DNA of 5,068 bases from JBBIQH01 sp964475945. Its GTDB lineage: Archaea > Thermoproteota > Nitrososphaeria > Nitrososphaerales > Nitrosocaldaceae. Each line of letters begins with the position of its first letter. The stretch's first letter is position 1. Below are positions 4,415 to 5,068 of this stretch, piece after piece. The notes beneath the pieces are model-generated. The model searched no databases. It was not told the DNA's origin and was given only the letters and a program-made list of their open reading frames with translations. The translations under genes and the position numbers were made by a program. Location: the NCBI GenBank assembly GCA_964475945.1, contig CAYYYF010000026.1, positions 1-5,068 of the forward strand, read 5' to 3'.

Positions 4415-4427
4415 ATATACTGTATAT
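4415..4427. promoter_or_regulatory. Palindrome in the gap upstream of the methyltransferase gene
   Basis: ATATAC (4415-4420) and GTATAT (4422-4427) form a perfect palindrome around one central T, about 85 nt upstream of the methyltransferase ATG. A second 8-bp palindrome, AGATATCT, is at 4433-4440. The 138-base gap (4334-4471) otherwise has no gene. These could be operator half-sites or TATA-like elements; A+T-rich palindromes also arise by chance. Confidence 0.3.
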
Positions 4428-4471
4428 CAAATAGATATCTGCTATCTGACTACTTACTACTGTTACCTATT

Positions 4472-4939
4472 CTACTCTATTAACTTACCTTGATACCTAT
4501 AGTATTCAATCAGATGATCGAATGTTAAACCTTCTCTCTTTAAATCCTGTAATACCTGCTTAACATAAACAGGCCACCATTCATTATCATCATCAGAATC
4601 CCCACTCTCTGCAACTTTGATGTTCAAGACTGTATCTTCACTATAAGGGTTTATCTTAACTCTTACCTTGTTATCTGTATACCAGTGTTCAACAAGACCA
4701 AACCTAGAACCACATGCAGGACATGTTGTCCATCTAATTTCTACTTTATTTTTCCATTTTAACGATAAACCGTTATCCTGATTAACATTACATACAGGAC
4801 AGACCCATGGATAATAATAACCATCTACATCATTATATTTAACATCATATTCATTCCACTTATTAAATCCTTCAATGATAGTCTTGACTTCCTTTATAGA
4901 CTTTATTACCCGTTTATACTTTAACGGAATATAGACCAT
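4472..4939 (-). CDS. Zinc-ribbon protein of unknown function
   Basis: This 155-residue protein has two Cys pairs, C47-P-V-C50 and C73-P-A-C76-G, separated by 22 residues and flanked by aromatic and charged residues (PWVC, KWKNKVEIRWTTCPACG). This is a typical four-cysteine zinc ribbon at residues 45-80. The N-terminus (1-35) is basic and helical. After the ribbon comes a short beta-like segment (VEHWYTDNKVRVKI, 83-96), an acidic linker ESGDSDDDNE (111-120), and a C-terminal helical region (WWPVYVKQVLQDLKREGLTF, 121-140). There is no catalytic motif and no membrane segment. I do not recognise the family; nucleic-acid or protein binding is an inference from the ribbon. The start at 4939 is supported by a TATA box 26-27 nt upstream. 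It lies 138 nt ahead of the methyltransferase gene on the same strand and seems separately transcribed. Confidence 0.75.
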   Translation of the reverse strand: MVYIPLKYKRVIKSIKEVKTIIEGFNKWNEYDVKYNDVDGYYYPWVCPVCNVNQDNGLSLKWKNKVEIRWTTCPACGSRFGLVEHWYTDNKVRVKINPYSEDTVLNIKVAESGDSDDDNEWWPVYVKQVLQDLKREGLTFDHLIEYYRYQGKLIE

Positions 4940-4961
4940 TACTATCTACATATAGATATAG

Positions 4962-4969
4962 TAATATAC
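4962..4969 (-). promoter_or_regulatory. TATA box of the zinc-ribbon gene
   Basis: GTATATTA on the minus strand, centred 26.5 nt upstream of the A of the ATG at 4939, the same distance as the box of the 261-residue gene. It implies a leaderless transcript and supports this start codon. Confidence 0.6.
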
Positions 4970-4979
4970 AAATATTACT

Positions 4980-4990
4980 AAAAAAATAAA
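4980..4990 (-). terminator. T-rich terminator after the upstream partial gene
   Basis: Seven nt after the TAA at 4997-4999 the minus strand reads TTTATTTTTTT (4980-4990), an archaeal-type U-rich termination signal without a hairpin. It separates the upstream gene from the zinc-ribbon gene, which has its own promoter a few bases later. Confidence 0.55.
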
Positions 4991-4996
4991 GGTAGG

Positions 4997-5068
4997 TTAT
5001 CTGAACCAGTTTAGTAGTATACTATCTTCTTTATCCTTCTTCAAACCTAATATCTCTTCTTCCTTAAA
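4997..5068 (-). CDS. 3' end of an unidentified gene, cut by the window edge
   Basis: One minus-strand frame is open from the window edge and ends with TAA at 4997-4999, giving the 23-residue tail FKEEEILGLKKDKEDSILLNWFR. The charged, helix-like composition and the T-rich terminator right after the stop suggest a real C-terminus. The family cannot be judged from this fragment. The gap to the next start (4939) is 57 nt. Confidence 0.5.
   Translation of the reverse strand, partial: FKEEEILGLKKDKEDSILLNWFR

Overview
The window looks like an accessory region (plasmid, provirus or integrated element) of an A+T-rich, probably thermophilic archaeon. Three things support an archaeal host. The 261-residue protein closely resembles an archaeal family of coiled-coil PD-(D/E)XK proteins (DUF3782-like). 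Two genes have a TATA box centred 26-27 nt upstream of the ATG, the spacing expected for leaderless archaeal transcripts. Arginine is coded almost only by AGA/AGG and isoleucine often by ATA. I lean towards Thermoproteota/Nitrososphaeria but cannot fix the lineage from sequence alone.

All genes are on the minus strand, so the transcription order runs from high to low coordinates. It starts with the C-terminal end of an unknown protein (4997-5068) followed by a T-rich terminator. Next come a 155-residue zinc-ribbon protein (4472-4939), a 546-residue ParB-like/HTH/DNA-methyltransferase fusion (2693-4333), a 170-residue putative PD-(D/E)XK nuclease 22 nt behind it (2158-2670), a 261-residue coiled-coil PD-(D/E)XK protein (1315-2100), a 290-residue DUF932-like protein (354-1226), and the first 13 codons of another gene (1-40). 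The 313 bases between the last two genes (41-353) hold no credible gene. They carry a perfect 29-bp direct repeat pair, a truncated third copy, and an A+T-only run of three 13-bp units.

Functionally the window suggests DNA modification and processing by a mobile element. A beta-class DNA methyltransferase carries its own ParB-like DNA-binding half and lies directly upstream of a small nuclease-fold protein. A second nuclease-fold protein and a DUF932 protein, a family typical of phages and plasmids, follow. The methyltransferase/nuclease pair could be a restriction-modification-like unit, but the methyltransferase also resembles orphan phage enzymes.

The most unusual signals are: (i) four of the six start codons (partial gene, 290-, 170- and 546-residue genes) have the same TTATAC box only 5-11 nt upstream, too close for a normal archaeal TATA box; (ii) a perfect 15-bp inverted repeat with a 5-nt loop inside the methyltransferase coding sequence, exactly in the linker between its two halves; (iii) many in-frame tandem repeats in that gene, including a 12-bp minisatellite in the probable target-recognition region; (iv) an origin-like combination of direct repeats and A+T-rich 13-mers at 123-328.
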